Source: Hyphomicrobiales bacterium
GTDB taxonomy: Bacteria > Pseudomonadota > Alphaproteobacteria > Rhizobiales > Rhizobiaceae
Length of the DNA: 64,000 bases
Reading direction: 5' to 3'
Assembly: GCA_900467685.1 (NCBI GenBank)
Contig: UBQX01000025.1
Location: 91,132-155,131, forward strand
Shown here: piece by piece, positions 1 to 9,428 of the stretch
How positions within the stretch are numbered: the first letter of the stretch is position 1
Layout of the letters: each line of letters starts with the position of its first letter
Position numbers and translations under genes: made by a program
Notes under the pieces: model-generated
Told to the model about the DNA's origin: nothing
What the model saw: only the letters and a program-made list of their open reading frames with translations
Database searches by the model: none

Positions 1-3000
1 GCGAAGCGCTTGTGACGATCACGGTCACACCGGTCAATGACCGGCCGGCAGGCAATGCGCAGACCGTGAGCGCCATTGCCGGCGAGGAGCGGACAATCAT
101 CCTGTCGGGCAGCGACCTTGAAACGGCGCCTGCCGCACTCGTCGCCTCCATTGCTACCGGTCCGGCGCATGGCACTCTAGTGCTCGATGCGGGCAACGTG
201 GTGCGCTATGTCGCCTCACCGACCTATTCCGGCACGGACAGCTTCACCTTCCGCATGCGCGACAGCGGCGATCCGGCTGGCTCTACAGGCAATGCGGTGG
301 ACAGCGATCTCGTCACCGTCATCATCAACGTCACGAACCCGAACGATGCGCCCGTCGCCGTGCGTGACGATCTGACCGCCACGGTCGATGTTCCGCTGGA
401 CATTCCGGTCGGCATTCTGCTTTCGAACGATCGCGATCCCGACGGCACGACGCCGTCCGTCACAGATGTCTTCGGCGCCGTCAATGGTACGGTCGTGCTT
501 ACCAATGGCGTGGTCACCTTCACGCCAGCCGCCGGCCATATCGGTTCGGCCAGCTTCCAGTACCGGATTTCCGACGGCGAGTTCACGTCCACCGGCGAAG
601 TTCGCATCACTGTCGAGCCGTTCAATGCGCCGCCGGTCGCCGATGACGATCTGGTTTCGGGCAACGAAGACCAGCAGGTCGTCATTCCCTTCGCGACGCT
701 GCTTGATGGCGACAGCGACCTGGAAGCCCAGCCGCTCTCGGTTCTCGGTGTCGTTGCGGGGTCCGCGACGGGCGGCATCGTGACCTTCGATCCGGCAAAC
801 GGACGCATCGTCTTCACGCCCAATGCCGATTTGAATGGCGATCAAGGCTTCGACTACATCCTGTCTGATGGCGGACGCACCGATATCGGTCATGTGACGG
901 TGAGGCTTGCTCCCGCCAATGACGCGCCGACCGCCGGCGCAGTCTCCGCAACGACGACAGAGGACAATGCCGCGACGATTTCCGCCGCCACATTGCTGGC
1001 AGCTACCGCCGATATCGATGGCGACGCGCGCACGCTGGTGAGCGTCGGCAATGCTGCATCGGGCACCGTGCAACTGGCCGGTGGCGTCGTCACCTTCATG
1101 CCGGCTGCCAATTTCTTCGGCTCCGCCGGGTTCGACTACACCGTCAGCGACGGCAAGGGTGGCACCGCGACCGGTCGCGTCACCGTGACGGTCACACCGC
1201 TCAACGATGTACCCGTGGCTGTTGCCGACAGCATCAACGGGACCGAGGACATTGCGCTGACCATTGGCGCAGCCGGGCTCGCTGCAAACGATAGCGATGT
1301 CGATGGCGATGTCCTGACAGTGACGTCCGTTTCCGATGCCATCGGCGGCACGGTTGCCCTCAATGGGACGCAGATCATCTTCTCGCCGGTTGCCAACGTG
1401 ACTGGGCCCGTCAGCTTCCGCTACACCGTTTCCGACGGCCACGGCGGTTCGTCCAGTGCACGCGTCACGATCACGCTCGCTGCCGTCAACGATGCGCCGG
1501 TGGCCGTCGACGATAGCCTGAGCACCAACAACCGCACCGCGCTGGAGATCACCCGTGCGGCTCTGCTTGCCAATGACAGCGACGTCGATTCCAGTATCAG
1601 CGTGACCGATCTGGTTACGAATGTCGTGGGTGGCAGCGTGCAAGTTCTTGCAGACCGGTTCGTCTTCACGCCCGATCAGGGGTTCGTCGGGCTTGGCGGC
1701 TTCACCTATCGGGTGACCGATGGCCTGCTGTCAGCGAACGGCCGTGTCAACATAACCGTCGGCGAGGGCAATCGCGCGCCTGTCGCGGCCAATGATGCGT
1801 TCTCGACTTCCGAAGACGATGCGCTGGTCTTCAACGCGGCGGATTTGCTGGCCAACGATACGGATGCCGATGGCGATGCGCTGACGATCACGCTCGGCGC
1901 GGTACAGAACGGAACGGTTACGGAAACCGCGCCCGGGGTCTACCGTTTCAAGCCGGCGGCCAATTTCAACGGCAATGCAAGCTTCGCTTACACCATCTCC
2001 GACGCGCTTGGCGCGCAGTCGCAGGCGGTGGTGACGATCAGCGTTTCGCCCGTGAACGACGCCCCGGTGCCGGGCTCGGATGCCGCGACGACCGATGAGG
2101 ACACCACGATCCGCATCCGGTTCTCGACGCTTCTGGCAAATGACCTCGACGTCGATGGGGACACGCTGCGCATCGTTTCCTTCAGCAATGCCAGCGGTGG
2201 CAGCATTGGGGATCTCTGCTTCCCCTGCGGACGCGTCGATTTCGTTCCCGATGCCAATTTCTACGGGGTGGCCGGTTTCGATTACACAGTCGAAGACGCG
2301 GCCGGCGTCCAGCGCACTGCGCATGTCACGGTCACCGTCAATGCCGTGAATGACGTACCAAGGGCGGTTGATGACACTATCAACGTCCTGGGTAGCGGCC
2401 TCGTCGAAATCGATCCCGCGATCATCACGGCGAACGATACGGATGTGGAAGGCGATGAACTGTCGGTAACGGCGGTTTCCAATCCGCTCAACGGCACTGT
2501 CGCGCTCGTGGACGGCAAGATCCGCTTCCAGCCGTCTGCCGGCTTCTTTGGCGCAGCGGGCTTCGACGTGACCATATCCGATGGCGCCGGCGGGGTTGCA
2601 ACAAGCCATGTGACCGTCAATGTGACGGCGGTCAATACTGCACCGGTTGCCGTAAACGATCTCATTACCCTGCGTTTCGGTCAGCCACTGGTCATCACGG
2701 CGGCCATGCTGACGGGGAATGACAGCGATGCTGACGGCGACACGTTGAGCCTGGTCTCGCTCTCCGCGCCGTCCATCGGGACTCTTTCGCCGCAGGCTGA
2801 CGGCAGCTTCATCTTCAATGCGCCGGCACTTAACAGCGCGGATGTGACGATGAATTACACGATCAGCGACGGACGAGGCGGCACCGGCACGGGCATGCTG
2901 ACCGTCCGTCCGCAGGCAAATCGTGCCCCGACCGTGACACCTACAACGGCGACGATCGCCGAAGACACGCCGCTCGTTGTCTCGATCGCCAGCCTGCTCG

Positions 3001-6000
3001 CCAATGTCGGCGACGCCGATGGCGATCCCCTGTCGCTGGTCTCGGTTCGCGGCCAAAACGGCACGGCGGCGATCAATCACGTCGCGGGGACCGTGACGTT
3101 CAGGCCCAACGTGAACTTTAACGGTGCCGCGAAGCTCTTCTATAGCGTCAGCGACGGCCGTGTCAGCACCGAGGGACGTGTCGATGTGAACGTTTCACCG
3201 GCGAATGACGCACCCTCTGCCAGTACGGTTTCGATGATCGGCAGATTGGGCCAGACGCTCCGCGTCGATCCGTCGACCCTCCTTAGCCGCGCCATGGACA
3301 TCGACGGCGACGCCTTGACGATTTCAGCGGTATCGCCGCGCTTTGGCGGGACGGTCTCTATTGAGGCCGGCACCGGCTTCATTCTCTTCACGCCAACCTC
3401 GGTGGGAGTAACCAGCTTTAAGTTCACGGTCAGCGACGGATCCCTGTCCACGACGGCAATCGCTGCGGTCTCGGTTCCCGCGATGGCCGTCATCGATACT
3501 GTCAACACGACCCAAAATACCCCCATCGTCCTCGACGTTGCCACCCTGCTGGCGAACGACGTCGGAGCGCCGGGGGATCAGGTTGTCTTTGTCGGGGTTT
3601 CCGGACCGAGCAATGGCAGCGTCTCCTACGATGCTGCAGCCGGTACTATAACGTTCACGCCCAAAACGGACTTCAGCGGACGCGCCTTGTTCCGTTACAC
3701 CGCCACCTTCGGCGGCGTTGCCTCGACTGCGGTCGTGAATGTTCTTGTCGCGAACGCCGATATTCCTCTTCCGCAACTGGATACCGTGCGAACCGTGGCC
3801 GGCCAGCCTGTCGCGATGAACACCGCATCGCTTGTCGCAAACGATGCCCATTCTCCCGGAACGACGCTGAGGATCACGGGGGTCGGCAATGCCTCGAACG
3901 GCAGCGTTGCACTCAACGCCGGCACGATCACGTTCACGCCGACGGCGGGCTTTATCGGTACGGCTTACTTCAACTACACTGTCACAAGCGGAGGACAGCC
4001 TGCCACGGGTCAGGTGCGCGTGCTGGTCGGCGCAAACGCGGTACCGGTCGTGGTTGCACGCGAATTCACAATGGCTGAGGATGCGTCCCTGACGCTTTCC
4101 GAGGCCCAGCTCCGAACCGCGTTCCGGGATCCAGACGGCGCGACGCTCAGCGTCGTCTCGGTGGGCAATCCGCTCGGTGGGACGATCAGTTTCGATCCGG
4201 TTTCCCGTCAGGCTGTGTTCAAGCCTGCCGCAAATTTCAATGGTCGCGCGAGCTTCGATGTCACCATCAGCGACGGCGTGAACCAGATCACGGGCACAAT
4301 CGGCGTGAGGGTGACGCCGGTCGATGATCGGCCGGTCACGCTGCCCTTGACATTGCAGGCAGTGCCGAGCCGGCCGCTCTCTGTCTCGGTGGCCACGCTC
4401 GTTGATCGCCTGGTCGATCCCGATGGCGAGACAATCAGCTTCCACCGTGTGGTGGGTGCCACGAACGGCAGTGCAAGCTACAATCTGGCGACCGGGATGC
4501 TGACATTCATCCCGACGACAGGTTTCGCCGGGGTTGCCTCCATCACCTACGAAGTCCTTAGCGGCGGCGTTGCAACGCAGGGCGTGCTGACCGTGAATGT
4601 CGATGCGGGCAATTCCGGGCGGTTTGATCGCGAAATCCAGGCCGGCATGGCAAATGGTGCGACGCTCGATCTGTCGTTCGGAATGCTTGCCGGGCCTGCT
4701 CTCGATGCGGCAACTCCCGGTGGCCGGCTCGAAAGTGTCGGGACACCTGCCGTCGGAACGGTCACGATCCAAAGCGACGGAAGCCTGCGGTACATTGCGC
4801 CGGTTGGCTTCACCGGCCATGTCTTCTTTACCTACCGCGCGGTAGACCAAGCCGGCCTTGCTTCGACGGGTGAGGTTTCGATACTCGTGCGCGCCAACAC
4901 GGCGCCAGTCGTTGCCGCGCGGACGGCCTCCACCGCCGAGGATACGCCTCTTGTCTTCACAATCGGCTCGCTTCTTGCCAATGCAAGCGATGCCGACGGC
5001 GACGCCCTCGTGCTGCTTTCCGCAGGCGCGACAAGCGGTGCGCGCGTCATTATCGACAGGACTGCCGGGACAGTTACCTACACACCAAGGCCAAACGCAA
5101 CCGGAAGCGACCGACTGTTCTACGCCATTGGCGACGGAAAATTCGTGACGAACGGCTTTATCGACCTGACTGTCACGCCGGTGAACGATGCGCCGGTGGC
5201 CCGGACCGAAAATCTTGTCATGCGTCCCGCGGGGCCGATTACGCTGTCAGCCGCTGCGCTGCTGGCAAACGACACTGATCCGGAAGGAAGCCCGCTGTCC
5301 ATCGTTGGGGTAACCCCCGTGAGGAACGGCACGGTATCCTTCAATGCGGCGACCGGCGAAATTCATTTTGTTCCGTCGGTGACGACCGGTGCGGCAGCCT
5401 TCAACTACACGGTCACAGACGGCGAGAAGCAGAGCATCGGTCAGGTCTGGTTCTTCATCGATACAGGCGCCGATCTCGTTGCCACCGAAATCGGAACACC
5501 GCGCGAAATTCCGATTGCCCAACTGCTGGCCAACGATCCGGTCACGGCTGGCGGAACGCTTAGTCTGCTGCGCGTCGAAGCTGCCGCGAACGGCCTGGCA
5601 GAGCTCGATCTTGTCAACGGCCTCGTCCGCTTCACACCGCAGCCCGGATTTGAGGGTACGGCAAGCTTCCGTTACGTTACTTCGGATGGTGCACAGGAAG
5701 CGTCGAGCACGGTGAGTGTGCTTGTGGTATCGGGCAGCGGACCCTTCGCAGTTCCGGATGAGATCTCTACAATCGTCGACACTGCAATCGAAATTCCGGC
5801 CGGAAGGTTGCTCGGCAACGACGCCAGCCCGCTCGGGCTTCCCCTTGAACTGGTTTCTGTCGGAGACGCTCTGGGCGGAACCGTGATGCTTTCGGGCGCG
5901 ACCGTCCGGTTTGTGCCGGATGCAGGGTCGTTCGCTGCAGGAAGCTTCCGCTATACCGTGAGCGACGGGACGATGACTGCGACAGGTCTGGTAACCGTCA

Positions 6001-7070
6001 CAATCCGCGACAACCGGCCGCCAGTGGCCCGCCCGATGGTCGTGACGGCCACTGAGGATGTGCCGGTGACGCTGACCTTCGATCAGGTGCTCGCCAACGT
6101 CTCCGATCTCGATGGCCGGCCGGTCAGCATTGTTCGTGTGGAAGACGGCCTTAACGGTTCGGTGTCTGTCGACGCCGGCGCTCGCACCATCACGTTCCTG
6201 GGATCGGCAGACTTCTTCGGAGCAGCCAGCTTTACCGTGGTTGTTACCGACGGGGCGAAGGAAACGGCTGCCGAGGTGCAAGTCAACATTCGCGGCGTCG
6301 ACGACGCGCCTGTCCTGTCCTCACCGCTCGTCTACGATGCGTCGGCGGACCAGCCTCTGGCGGTATCCGTCGCTGCTATCCTTGCCGCTTTCAACGACGT
6401 GGATGGCGGCGCTCTCTCCTTCCGCCGTATCGTCAGTGTCTCCGGCGGCCAGGCGAAGCTCGATCTGTCGGGTCAATGGCTGACGATTGCTCCGATTGCA
6501 GCGGGCGGTCAGGATGTCATCGTCACTTTCGAGTATCAGGCGCTTTCCAGCCGGAGCCAGGCAGTCATCACGGTCCGTGCGCCGGTCGTGCAAGTGGCGG
6601 CAAACGAAATTTCCGCGCCGGGCGAAGAGACTGCCGCCGAAGATGCGGACGTGATCGTGGCAGATGTCACCGCCGCCGAGACGGTGGACAAGGAGGTCGC
6701 TACTGCGTCTTTGGCACCCGTGCCGCAGACGGACCTCGGCCTCGGAAGCGCACTCATCCTGCCGGATCTGGCGCTGCCCCGAGCTCTGCCTACGGTTTCG
6801 GTGGCATCCGTCAGCGAAAGGGATCATCTTGCCCTCAATGCAGCCTTGCTGACGGGTGGATTCAGCCTGGCGGCCTTTGGCAAGGCGCTTAGCCAGAAGG
6901 CGGCGAACAGGCGTGCCAACGATGAGGCCCGCGAGCTTCTCTCGCCCTTCATGTCCAGTGAGGAGGACGAGGATCTTCATTCCCCGCTCTGGGACGATGG
7001 GGACGAGGATGGCTTCGTACTTGTCAGAAGTCACATTGATAACGGGGAGCCCATGACACCGATGCATTGA
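1..7070 (+). CDS. Giant cadherin/Ig-like tandem-repeat surface protein, C-terminal part (5' truncated by window)
   Basis: The frame is open to the first base, so the true start lies upstream; about 2355 residues are visible. They form a tandem array of roughly 90-100-residue units. Each has a junction of the type ND(A/V)PVA.DD, then a central (L)LANDSD.DGD motif, then F.P...F.G...F.Y...DG. This pattern is typical of cadherin-like/VCBS 'tandem-95' repeats of giant bacterial adhesins. I count about 23 junctions. The last ~150 residues differ: an Ala/Glu-rich linker, a hydrophobic stretch (residues near nt 6830-6890) and an acidic tail rich in Asp/Glu. No RTX nonapeptides (GGxGxD) are visible and no ABC exporter follows. 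Instead a SecA/HlyD/M50 gene set lies immediately downstream, which suggests this protein is its substrate (inference). A role in surface attachment or biofilm is likely from the family. Confidence 0.85.
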   Translation, partial: EALVTITVTPVNDRPAGNAQTVSAIAGEERTIILSGSDLETAPAALVASIATGPAHGTLVLDAGNVVRYVASPTYSGTDSFTFRMRDSGDPAGSTGNAVDSDLVTVIINVTNPNDAPVAVRDDLTATVDVPLDIPVGILLSNDRDPDGTTPSVTDVFGAVNGTVVLTNGVVTFTPAAGHIGSASFQYRISDGEFTSTGEVRITVEPFNAPPVADDDLVSGNEDQQVVIPFATLLDGDSDLEAQPLSVLGVVAGSATGGIVTFDPANGRIVFTPNADLNGDQGFDYILSDGGRTDIGHVTVRLAPANDAPTAGAVSATTTEDNAATISAATLLAATADIDGDARTLVSVGNAASGTVQLAGGVVTFMPAANFFGSAGFDYTVSDGKGGTATGRVTVTVTPLNDVPVAVADSINGTEDIALTIGAAGLAANDSDVDGDVLTVTSVSDAIGGTVALNGTQIIFSPVANVTGPVSFRYTVSDGHGGSSSARVTITLAAVNDAPVAVDDSLSTNNRTALEITRAALLANDSDVDSSISVTDLVTNVVGGSVQVLADRFVFTPDQGFVGLGGFTYRVTDGLLSANGRVNITVGEGNRAPVAANDAFSTSEDDALVFNAADLLANDTDADGDALTITLGAVQNGTVTETAPGVYRFKPAANFNGNASFAYTISDALGAQSQAVVTISVSPVNDAPVPGSDAATTDEDTTIRIRFSTLLANDLDVDGDTLRIVSFSNASGGSIGDLCFPCGRVDFVPDANFYGVAGFDYTVEDAAGVQRTAHVTVTVNAVNDVPRAVDDTINVLGSGLVEIDPAIITANDTDVEGDELSVTAVSNPLNGTVALVDGKIRFQPSAGFFGAAGFDVTISDGAGGVATSHVTVNVTAVNTAPVAVNDLITLRFGQPLVITAAMLTGNDSDADGDTLSLVSLSAPSIGTLSPQADGSFIFNAPALNSADVTMNYTISDGRGGTGTGMLTVRPQANRAPTVTPTTATIAEDTPLVVSIASLLANVGDADGDPLSLVSVRGQNGTAAINHVAGTVTFRPNVNFNGAAKLFYSVSDGRVSTEGRVDVNVSPANDAPSASTVSMIGRLGQTLRVDPSTLLSRAMDIDGDALTISAVSPRFGGTVSIEAGTGFILFTPTSVGVTSFKFTVSDGSLSTTAIAAVSVPAMAVIDTVNTTQNTPIVLDVATLLANDVGAPGDQVVFVGVSGPSNGSVSYDAAAGTITFTPKTDFSGRALFRYTATFGGVASTAVVNVLVANADIPLPQLDTVRTVAGQPVAMNTASLVANDAHSPGTTLRITGVGNASNGSVALNAGTITFTPTAGFIGTAYFNYTVTSGGQPATGQVRVLVGANAVPVVVAREFTMAEDASLTLSEAQLRTAFRDPDGATLSVVSVGNPLGGTISFDPVSRQAVFKPAANFNGRASFDVTISDGVNQITGTIGVRVTPVDDRPVTLPLTLQAVPSRPLSVSVATLVDRLVDPDGETISFHRVVGATNGSASYNLATGMLTFIPTTGFAGVASITYEVLSGGVATQGVLTVNVDAGNSGRFDREIQAGMANGATLDLSFGMLAGPALDAATPGGRLESVGTPAVGTVTIQSDGSLRYIAPVGFTGHVFFTYRAVDQAGLASTGEVSILVRANTAPVVAARTASTAEDTPLVFTIGSLLANASDADGDALVLLSAGATSGARVIIDRTAGTVTYTPRPNATGSDRLFYAIGDGKFVTNGFIDLTVTPVNDAPVARTENLVMRPAGPITLSAAALLANDTDPEGSPLSIVGVTPVRNGTVSFNAATGEIHFVPSVTTGAAAFNYTVTDGEKQSIGQVWFFIDTGADLVATEIGTPREIPIAQLLANDPVTAGGTLSLLRVEAAANGLAELDLVNGLVRFTPQPGFEGTASFRYVTSDGAQEASSTVSVLVVSGSGPFAVPDEISTIVDTAIEIPAGRLLGNDASPLGLPLELVSVGDALGGTVMLSGATVRFVPDAGSFAAGSFRYTVSDGTMTATGLVTVTIRDNRPPVARPMVVTATEDVPVTLTFDQVLANVSDLDGRPVSIVRVEDGLNGSVSVDAGARTITFLGSADFFGAASFTVVVTDGAKETAAEVQVNIRGVDDAPVLSSPLVYDASADQPLAVSVAAILAAFNDVDGGALSFRRIVSVSGGQAKLDLSGQWLTIAPIAAGGQDVIVTFEYQALSSRSQAVITVRAPVVQVAANEISAPGEETAAEDADVIVADVTAAETVDKEVATASLAPVPQTDLGLGSALILPDLALPRALPTVSVASVSERDHLALNAALLTGGFSLAAFGKALSQKAANRRANDEARELLSPFMSSEEDEDLHSPLWDDGDEDGFVLVRSHIDNGEPMTPMH

Positions 7071-7174
7071 TCGTCTAGCGTTTCGTATCGGGAGGCAGAC
7101 CACCCAAACGCCTGCTTCCTTTCTGACCCGACCTCCTGGGCCAAGTGCCTGTTCCTGAGTGAGAAAGACAAACC

Positions 7175-7495
7175 ATGACAACCGACGCCAAGCCCGCCGC
7201 CGCTGCCACTGCGACATCGACCGATCCCATGATGCCGACCCGCGTCACCTGGGACGACAGCCAGATGCAGACGTCCTTTGCGAACGTCATCAACGTCATC
7301 AATTCGCGCGAAGAATTCACGCTGCTTTTCGGGACCAACCAGACCTGGAACGTCGTCGGCAGCAACTCGCTGGCCGTCAAACTCTCGAACCGTATTGTCT
7401 TGACGCCTTATGCCGCAAAGCGGCTGCATACGCTGCTCGGCCAGCACATCAAGGATTACGAAGACCGTTTCGGCGTCATGCGGCTCGACCCCTGA
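7175..7495 (+). CDS. DUF3467 family small protein
   Basis: A 106-residue soluble protein with no signal peptide or membrane segment. The pattern NVINVINSREEFTLLFG, followed by S.RI.LTP..AKRL...L..HI..YE..FG, fits DUF3467, a family of unknown function. The first ~25 residues are Ala/Thr-rich and look disordered. It starts 104 bases after the giant repeat protein and ends 15 bases before the GAF-HlyD gene, so it probably belongs to the same operon. A chaperone, adaptor or regulatory subunit for the export genes is possible, but nothing in the sequence shows a function. The ATG is preceded by a purine-rich stretch (gagaaagac). Confidence 0.8.
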   Translation: MTTDAKPAAAATATSTDPMMPTRVTWDDSQMQTSFANVINVINSREEFTLLFGTNQTWNVVGSNSLAVKLSNRIVLTPYAAKRLHTLLGQHIKDYEDRFGVMRLDP

Positions 7496-7510
7496 TCCTG
7501 ACACACCGTC

Positions 7511-9400
7511 ATGGGGATCGTGGACGTCAATCTGAAACCTTCAGGCGGCGCTGCTTCGCGCGGCGCACGCGACGCATCGCATGAAAGCGATGCGTCCGCC
7601 TGGGCGGCACTTGCCAGTGATGATCCGCATTTCTTTGCGCGAGGCTGGCTGGCGGTCACGGGCCGTTCTTTTCCCCCGATCCGGCAAGGGGCCCTCTTTC
7701 TCCCGGCGCCTGACGATGCATCCGGCGGACTTGAAGTCTCTGCCGTGTGGGCAGCGACCGGCCTTCCCGTCGACCTTGACCGGCTGAAGCAGCTCGGGAC
7801 GGGAACGCTGGAGGCGGCAAGCGCGCAGCGCGCTCCGGCGCTCGCCGCCGAGGGCGAAGCTGCGACCGCTGCGGTTCCCATCGTCATCGATGGCAAGATA
7901 TCCGCGATGGCGCTGGTCGAGGCCGCTCTCGACGGGCCGGCTGCAGGGCGGCGGCTGATGCGGCATCTGCAATGGTCGAGCGCCTGGGTCGAAGCCTTTC
8001 TGTACCGGTCCGAGCAGCGCTCCGGTCGCGATGGGCTCAGACAGGCGAGCCTCGTTGTCGAGGCCATTGAAAGCGTGGCGACTTCCGAGCACTATGTCGA
8101 TGCGGCCCGTGCCCTTTCCGGCCTGCTTGCCAATCGCTTCTCCTGTGGCCGCGTAGCCATCGGGGTCCGGCGTGGATTGAAGAGCAAGCTGTCCGCCCTG
8201 TCCGAAAGCGCGGAATTCGAGGGCCGGACCGAAGCCGCCCGCGCCTTCGAGGCTGCGATGGATGAGGCGATCGACCAGGAAACGGTGCTTGTGGCACCTG
8301 CGGGCGAGGCCGGGATACGTCTTGTCGCCTATGCGCAGGAGGGGCTGCGCACGGCCCTCAGTGTCGATCATGTGCTGACCGTACCGATCTTCTCGGCCAA
8401 GGGCGCATTCGGTGCCATCGTGCTGGCGCGCGATACCGTTCCCTTCAGCCAGAACGACGTGGACCTGCTGGACGCGATTGCCGTTTCGGCCGGCGGGGCG
8501 CTGGCGGCGCGGCACGATGCGGATCGCAGTTTCCTCGGCTTTGTCGCACATCGCATCCGGAGTACGGCCGCGACGGTGCTCGGGCCGAGCTTTCTGCTTT
8601 TCAAGACCATCGTGCTTGCCGTCATTCTCGGTACGGCGGCACTGGCGCTGATCCGCGAAACCGTGCGGGTGACGGCGCCGGGTACGGTGAACGGCGAGGC
8701 CCGCCGTGCCGTCAGTGCGCCCTTCGACGGATATCTCCAGACGCAGTATGCCCGCGCCGGGGACGTCGTGCGCGCCGGAACGGTGATTGCCGAATTGCAG
8801 GACAACGACCTCGTCCTGAACCGCCTTCGCAAGCTCGCGGCGCGCCGGCAGACGGAGGCCGAGCGCGATCAGGCGCTTGCCAAGCGCGATCTCGCCCAGG
8901 CGGCGATTGCCAGGGCGGCGCTGGAACAGAAGGATGCGGAGATCGCGCTGGACGATGAAATGCTGGAGCGTGCCCGCATCCGCGCACCTTTCGACGCCGT
9001 GGTGGTCAGTGGCGATCTTGCCCAATCCATCGGAAAGCCTGTCAGCCGCGGCGACGTTCTCTACGAGCTGGCGCCGCTCGACCGGTATAGGGTGACGCTC
9101 AACGTGCCGGAGACCGCCATCGGTTCGATCCGGGTCGGCCAGAAGGGCCAGCTTCTCTTGACCGCGCTGCCGGAGCGGCCGTTCGCGGTCGAGGTCATTG
9201 CGGTTACCCCCGTCGCCCGCGTCGCCGATGGCGTCAACAGTTTCGAGGTTCTGGCTCATCTTGCCGACCCCGACGAGCGGGTTCGTCCTGCGATGGAGGG
9301 GACGGCCAAGATCGAGGCGGGCGAGGCCTCGCTTCTGTGGATCTGGACGCACAGCTTCTTCGACTGGCTGCGCATCCGCGCCTGGTCTTGGCTGCCATGA
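7511..9400 (+). CDS. GAF-like domain / single-span HlyD-type membrane fusion protein
   Basis: A 629-residue protein in three parts. Residues ~1-350 are soluble; ~170-340 resemble a GAF domain (pattern LTVPIFS..G.FGAIVLARD, then SQNDVDLLDAIA). A single hydrophobic span follows near residues 359-381. Residues ~390-600 form a HlyD/RND-adaptor core: a first lipoyl half (APFDGYLQ...GDVVRAGTVIAEL), a coiled-coil hairpin (~435-490), a second half (RIRAPFDAVVVSGDL...G.PVSRGDVLYEL) and a beta-barrel region. This gives a cytoplasmic sensor-like domain joined to a periplasmic adaptor. The protein ends with an aromatic-rich tail (WIWTHSFFDWLRI). The M50-HlyD gene begins 28 bases later. A GAF domain on a HlyD protein is unusual; the ligand, if any, is unknown. 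Confidence 0.85.
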   Translation: MGIVDVNLKPSGGAASRGARDASHESDASAWAALASDDPHFFARGWLAVTGRSFPPIRQGALFLPAPDDASGGLEVSAVWAATGLPVDLDRLKQLGTGTLEAASAQRAPALAAEGEAATAAVPIVIDGKISAMALVEAALDGPAAGRRLMRHLQWSSAWVEAFLYRSEQRSGRDGLRQASLVVEAIESVATSEHYVDAARALSGLLANRFSCGRVAIGVRRGLKSKLSALSESAEFEGRTEAARAFEAAMDEAIDQETVLVAPAGEAGIRLVAYAQEGLRTALSVDHVLTVPIFSAKGAFGAIVLARDTVPFSQNDVDLLDAIAVSAGGALAARHDADRSFLGFVAHRIRSTAATVLGPSFLLFKTIVLAVILGTAALALIRETVRVTAPGTVNGEARRAVSAPFDGYLQTQYARAGDVVRAGTVIAELQDNDLVLNRLRKLAARRQTEAERDQALAKRDLAQAAIARAALEQKDAEIALDDEMLERARIRAPFDAVVVSGDLAQSIGKPVSRGDVLYELAPLDRYRVTLNVPETAIGSIRVGQKGQLLLTALPERPFAVEVIAVTPVARVADGVNSFEVLAHLADPDERVRPAMEGTAKIEAGEASLLWIWTHSFFDWLRIRAWSWLP

Positions 9401-9428
9401 CCGCGCGTCGGGGGGGAGGGATGGCCCG

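Noticed and set aside
216..1643. Long minus-strand open frames under the giant repeat protein (also 1731-3080 and 3324-4850)
   Set aside because: They mirror the repeats of the plus-strand gene and have low-complexity shadow composition without domains.
1..7070. The tandem repeats read as a DNA satellite or CRISPR array
   Set aside because: The periodicity is at protein level with diverged DNA; there are no short identical repeats with unique spacers.
9198..9428. An upstream extension of the M50-HlyD protein
   Set aside because: It would overlap the GAF-HlyD gene by about 200 bases and is Arg/Ser/Pro-rich with no similarity to the family; the ATG at 9429 fits better.
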